A program made the translations under genes and the position numbers. A stretch of DNA of 16,479 bases from CAZCAC01 sp964496575 (GTDB lineage: Bacteria > Planctomycetota > UBA1135 > GCA-002686595), in the NCBI GenBank assembly GCA_964496575.1, contig CAZCAC010000169.1:1-16479 (forward strand), written 5' to 3'. The notes under the pieces were generated by a model. It was not told the origin of the DNA and searched no databases. It worked only from the letters and a program-made list of their open reading frames with translations. The stretch's first letter is position 1. Each line of letters starts with the position of its first letter. Below are positions 13,913 to 16,479 of the stretch, piece after piece.

Positions 13913-13957
13913 CCTGACTCTCCCACCCCTCGAGCCGGCGGTGCAAAACGGGGGATT

Positions 13958-13973
13958 TCTCCGTCACCGGAGA
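13958..13973 (+). repeat. Short hairpin after the sigma factor gene
   Basis: TCTCCG and CGGAGA form a 6-bp stem with a 4-base loop (TCAC), 45 bases after the sigma factor stop. Only a scattered T run (GTTCTTTC) follows. It could attenuate reading between the sigma and kinase genes, which would let the two be made in unequal amounts. Confidence 0.28.
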
Positions 13974-13985
13974 TCGACGTTCTTT

Positions 13986-14009
13986 CAGGAAACAGCGAGA
14001 GCGTTTCTG
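13986..14009 (+). promoter_or_regulatory. Imperfect palindrome in the sigma-kinase gap
   Basis: CAGGAAAC (13986-13993) and GTTTCTG (14003-14009) form an inverted repeat with one extra base, the perfect part being GAAAC/GTTTC around nine bases. GGAAAC also resembles the -35 element of ECF promoters, so the site could be an operator or part of a self-controlled promoter for the kinase gene. No matching -10 stands out. TCTGGAGA occurs twice just after (14006-14013 and 14027-14034), the second copy being the kinase gene's ribosome site, and GGAGATCGAC occurs at 13969-13978 and 14030-14039. Confidence 0.2.
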
Positions 14010-14040
14010 GAGAATGGTCAAAGCCGTCTGGAGATCGACC

Positions 14041-16479
14041 ATGGGAGATCCGAGTCCTTCCACCTGTCCCCGCTGTGGCGCGCCGATCCCGGCGGGCGCG
14101 GCGGAAGAGCCCTGCCCCGCTTGCCTCCTGTCGGGAGCGCTGGCGGCGCCGGATGGGGCTCCGGCTCCCCCGGAGCCCGCGGAGCTGCCGCGGGAGCTCG
14201 GTGACTACCGCCTGCTGGGGCTGCTCGGCAGCGGCGGCATGGGCAAGGTGTACGAGGCCGAACAGCTCGCCACCGGGCGGCGCGTCGCCCTGAAGATGCT
14301 CGAGGAAAAGCTCGACTCGGCGGAGATGCGACAGCGCTTCCTCCGCGAAGGTCGCCTCGCCGCGAGCGTCAACCATCCGAACAGCCTCTACGTGTTCGGC
14401 TCCGAGGAGGTCGAGAGCGCCCCGGTGATCATCATGGAGATCGCCGGCGGCGGAACGCTCAAGGACGTCCTGATGAAGCGCGGTCCGCTCCCGGTGGCGG
14501 AGGCGGTCGATGCGATCCTCGACGTGATCGCGGGGCTGGAGGCGGCCCACGCTGGGGGGGTGCTGCACCGTGACGTCAAGCCGTCCAACTGCTTCGTCGG
14601 ACCGGACGGCTCGGTGAAGGTGGGCGACTTCGGGTTGTCGGTGTCGACGCTGTCCAAGGACGACTCCTACGCCACGGCCACCGGCGTCATCATGGGTACC
14701 CCGGCGTACGCGCCGCCGGAGCAGCTCCGCGGCGACGAGCTGGACGTGCGCGCGGACATCTACTCCGTCGGCGCGACGCTGTTCACCCTCCTCACCGACG
14801 AGGCGCCCTTCGAGGGCAAGAACGCGGTGCAGGTGGTGGCCAACGCCGTCAACCAGAAGCCGAAGCCGCTCTCCGAGTCGCGTGAAGACGTGCCGCCCGG
14901 CCTGGAGCGGGTGGTGGCTCGCTGCCTCGCCAAGGAGCCGGAAGGGCGCTACGGCGACTACCAGGCGCTGCGCGATGCGCTGCTGCCGTTCTGCTCCCGG
15001 GAGGCGGAGCCGGCGTCGATGAAGCTCCGCGCGTCGGCCGGCTGGATCGACTACCTGATCGCCCTCCTGGTCCCGTACGTGCCGATGATGCTCGTCGTCG
15101 GTGGCGACGACTTTCACGTCGCACCCTTCCTGGAGCGCACCCTGAGCTCGGCGAGGTTCTACCTCACGGTCTTCGGGGTGGCCATTCTCTACTTCTGCAT
15201 CACCGAGGGGATCTGGGGCGCCGGCCTCGGCAAGCGACTCAAGGGACTGCAGGTCGTACGCCCGAACGGTCGGCCTCCCGGCATCGGGCGCGCGCTGATC
15301 CGGATCCTCGTCCCCCTCCTCGCCTGCGAGGGGATCCGGGTTCCGCTCCTGCTCGCCTTCATTTCCGCGAGGGAGATCGATCACATGACCACGGCGGAGG
15401 TGGTGGCCTTCTTCGTCGCCTCCTTCGCCTGCCCGTGCATTCCGGCCTTGCTGCTCCTCGGGGCGCGTCGCGCGAATGGCTACGCCGCCCTCTGGGACCT
15501 CCTCAGTGGGACGAGGGTGGTGGTGCGGCCCAGGGGCACCGTGCGACCGTCGATCGAGCCCGCTCCCCTGCCGGCGGCTCGCGCCGAGGAGACACGGTTC
15601 TTCGGACCGTACCGCTTCGTCGCGGAGGTGGTCAGCGGCCGGTGGATCGCCGCCACCGATCCGGTGTTGCGTCGACCGATCTGGCTCTTGCGGCGGGAGT
15701 CGGGGGAGCTCCCGGCAACTCGCCGTGGTCTCGCCCGTTCGGGCCGCCTGCGCTGGTTGCAGCAGGTGGAGACGCCGGAGGGCACCTGGGACGCGTTCGA
15801 GGCGAGCCAGGGAGTGGCCTTCGCCAGGCTGGTCGAAGGTGGGCGGCGGTTGCCGTGGTCGAAGCTGCGTCACTGGCTCCACGACCTGGCGTCCGAGCTG
15901 TGGACGGCGATCGGGGATGGGAACCTGCCCGCCGAGCTCGGTCTCGATAACGTCTGGATCAGCGAACAGGGTCGCGCCGTGCTGCTCGACGAGCCCTGGC
16001 CCGACGTCGAGACCCCGGCCGAGCGATTCGCGGTGCGGGATGTAGAGGAGCAGCAGAGCTTCCTGAACCGCGTCGCCGCCCACGTGGAATCGACCAGCCT
16101 GCCCCTGCACGCCCGGCCGGTGCTGCGGAATCTCGCGGCCGGGAGATTCGAGAAGCTCAGCTTCCTGACCGGCACCCTGCGTGGGCTCCTCGACCGACCC
16201 GCGGAGGTCGGCCGGGGAATCCGGGCCGGGTCGATCTTCCTCATGCCGCTCTACATCTGGATCATGTTCTTCGTCGGGGCCTACCGGGGCGAGGGGAGCT
16301 TCGTGGACGCGCTGGGGGACTCGGTGGAGTGGCTCGCGATGAACACGGCCCTCCTGGTTCTGCTGGTGGTCGCTCTCGAACAGCTCCTGGTCCTGCCGTT
16401 CCGGACGACTGCCAGTCATGCGACGTTCCGCCTGGCGGTGGTCGACGCGAGCGGAGAGGTCGCCGGACGGTCTCGGCTG
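14041..16479 (+). CDS. Zinc-ribbon Ser/Thr kinase-RDD membrane protein with a second degenerate kinase-like domain (3' end outside window)
   Basis: Open in frame to the last base, 813 codons seen, so the protein is longer. Residues 9-28 hold a zinc ribbon (CPRC...CPAC) ending in CLL. The kinase domain (about 53-315) looks active: GSGGMG (63-68), Lys85 in VALK, HRDVKPSN with Asp178, DFG at 196-198, APPE at 224-227. Residues about 327-505 are an RDD membrane domain (GWIDYLIALL, GLGKRLKGLQVV.PNGRPPG..RAL, YAALWDLLSGTRVVV). Residues about 519-665 look like a decayed second kinase: FFGPYRFVAEVVSGRW, an 'ATDPVLRRPIWLLR' strand, and LGLDNVWISEQGRAVLLDEP where HRD and DFG should be. Two more membrane helices (about 730-748, 767-788) and FRLAVVDASGEVAGRSRL suggest a second RDD-like unit. 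ATG 14041 has GGAG seven bases upstream. It follows the sigma factor gene, the likely partner or target. Confidence 0.9.
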   Translation, partial: MGDPSPSTCPRCGAPIPAGAAEEPCPACLLSGALAAPDGAPAPPEPAELPRELGDYRLLGLLGSGGMGKVYEAEQLATGRRVALKMLEEKLDSAEMRQRFLREGRLAASVNHPNSLYVFGSEEVESAPVIIMEIAGGGTLKDVLMKRGPLPVAEAVDAILDVIAGLEAAHAGGVLHRDVKPSNCFVGPDGSVKVGDFGLSVSTLSKDDSYATATGVIMGTPAYAPPEQLRGDELDVRADIYSVGATLFTLLTDEAPFEGKNAVQVVANAVNQKPKPLSESREDVPPGLERVVARCLAKEPEGRYGDYQALRDALLPFCSREAEPASMKLRASAGWIDYLIALLVPYVPMMLVVGGDDFHVAPFLERTLSSARFYLTVFGVAILYFCITEGIWGAGLGKRLKGLQVVRPNGRPPGIGRALIRILVPLLACEGIRVPLLLAFISAREIDHMTTAEVVAFFVASFACPCIPALLLLGARRANGYAALWDLLSGTRVVVRPRGTVRPSIEPAPLPAARAEETRFFGPYRFVAEVVSGRWIAATDPVLRRPIWLLRRESGELPATRRGLARSGRLRWLQQVETPEGTWDAFEASQGVAFARLVEGGRRLPWSKLRHWLHDLASELWTAIGDGNLPAELGLDNVWISEQGRAVLLDEPWPDVETPAERFAVRDVEEQQSFLNRVAAHVESTSLPLHARPVLRNLAAGRFEKLSFLTGTLRGLLDRPAEVGRGIRAGSIFLMPLYIWIMFFVGAYRGEGSFVDALGDSVEWLAMNTALLVLLVVALEQLLVLPFRTTASHATFRLAVVDASGEVAGRSRL

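Noticed and set aside
13813..16419. 868-codon open frame on the minus strand opposite the sigma-kinase region
   Set aside because: Its translation is Arg/Gly/Pro/His/Glu-rich with no domain, and it lies fully antisense to the clearly coding kinase-RDD gene and the end of the sigma gene. Long antisense frames are expected in DNA this GC-rich.

Overview
The window is very GC-rich DNA (about two-thirds G+C or more by eye) packed with genes on both strands. The gene types point to a member of the Planctomycetota, probably an uncultured or marine lineage. The clues are a sigma factor of the 'TTHWSLV...' ECF type directly upstream of a zinc-ribbon/kinase/RDD membrane protein, a second Hanks-type kinase carrying a degenerate formylglycine-generating-enzyme (FGE) domain, and a secreted protein with a C-terminal 'CFGDGSGTPCPC' module that I associate with planctomycete secretomes. 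The assignment is inference from gene families; Acidobacteriota or Verrucomicrobiota are less likely alternatives. There is no rRNA, tRNA, CRISPR array, transposase or other mobile element, and no gene-free stretch longer than 300 bases.

Left arm, minus strand (241-3845): a small SEC-C zinc-motif protein, a D-amino acid transaminase and a membrane-anchored serine/threonine kinase all read leftward. The first two are 35 bases apart and are probably co-transcribed. The kinase follows after 99 bases and may have its own promoter. Two GC-rich hairpins lie beyond it at the window edge. A 181-base divergent gap separates this block from the next.

Middle (4027-9974): a secreted secernin-like (peptidase family C69) Ntn-hydrolase with an unusual tandem C-terminal extension is followed by a large secreted protein of unknown function. 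This second gene converges, with only 13 bases between stop codons, on a minus-strand gene for a membrane polyferredoxin (NapH/NosR/CcoG-like) fused to C-terminal TPR repeats.

Right arm, plus strand (10223 to end): a HEAT-repeat/von Willebrand A protein, a three-helix membrane protein, a secreted DsrE-like protein, an ECF sigma factor, and a large kinase-RDD protein that runs off the window still in frame. The DsrE gene and the sigma gene are 26 bases apart. The sigma factor plus kinase pair is the clearest functional unit: a membrane kinase probably senses a signal and acts on, or together with, the sigma factor.

The most notable points are: (1) the 3' kinase protein appears to contain a second, catalytically degenerate kinase-like domain after its RDD domain, followed by further membrane helices and a possible second RDD-like start; (2) the polyferredoxin-TPR fusion has an incomplete second cluster motif; (3) the secernin-like enzyme is exported and carries two similar extra domains; (4) several intergenic inverted repeats and two 'TAnnnT-N7-ATG' arrangements suggest possible leaderless starts. 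I did not find a clearly new defence or mobile system here.
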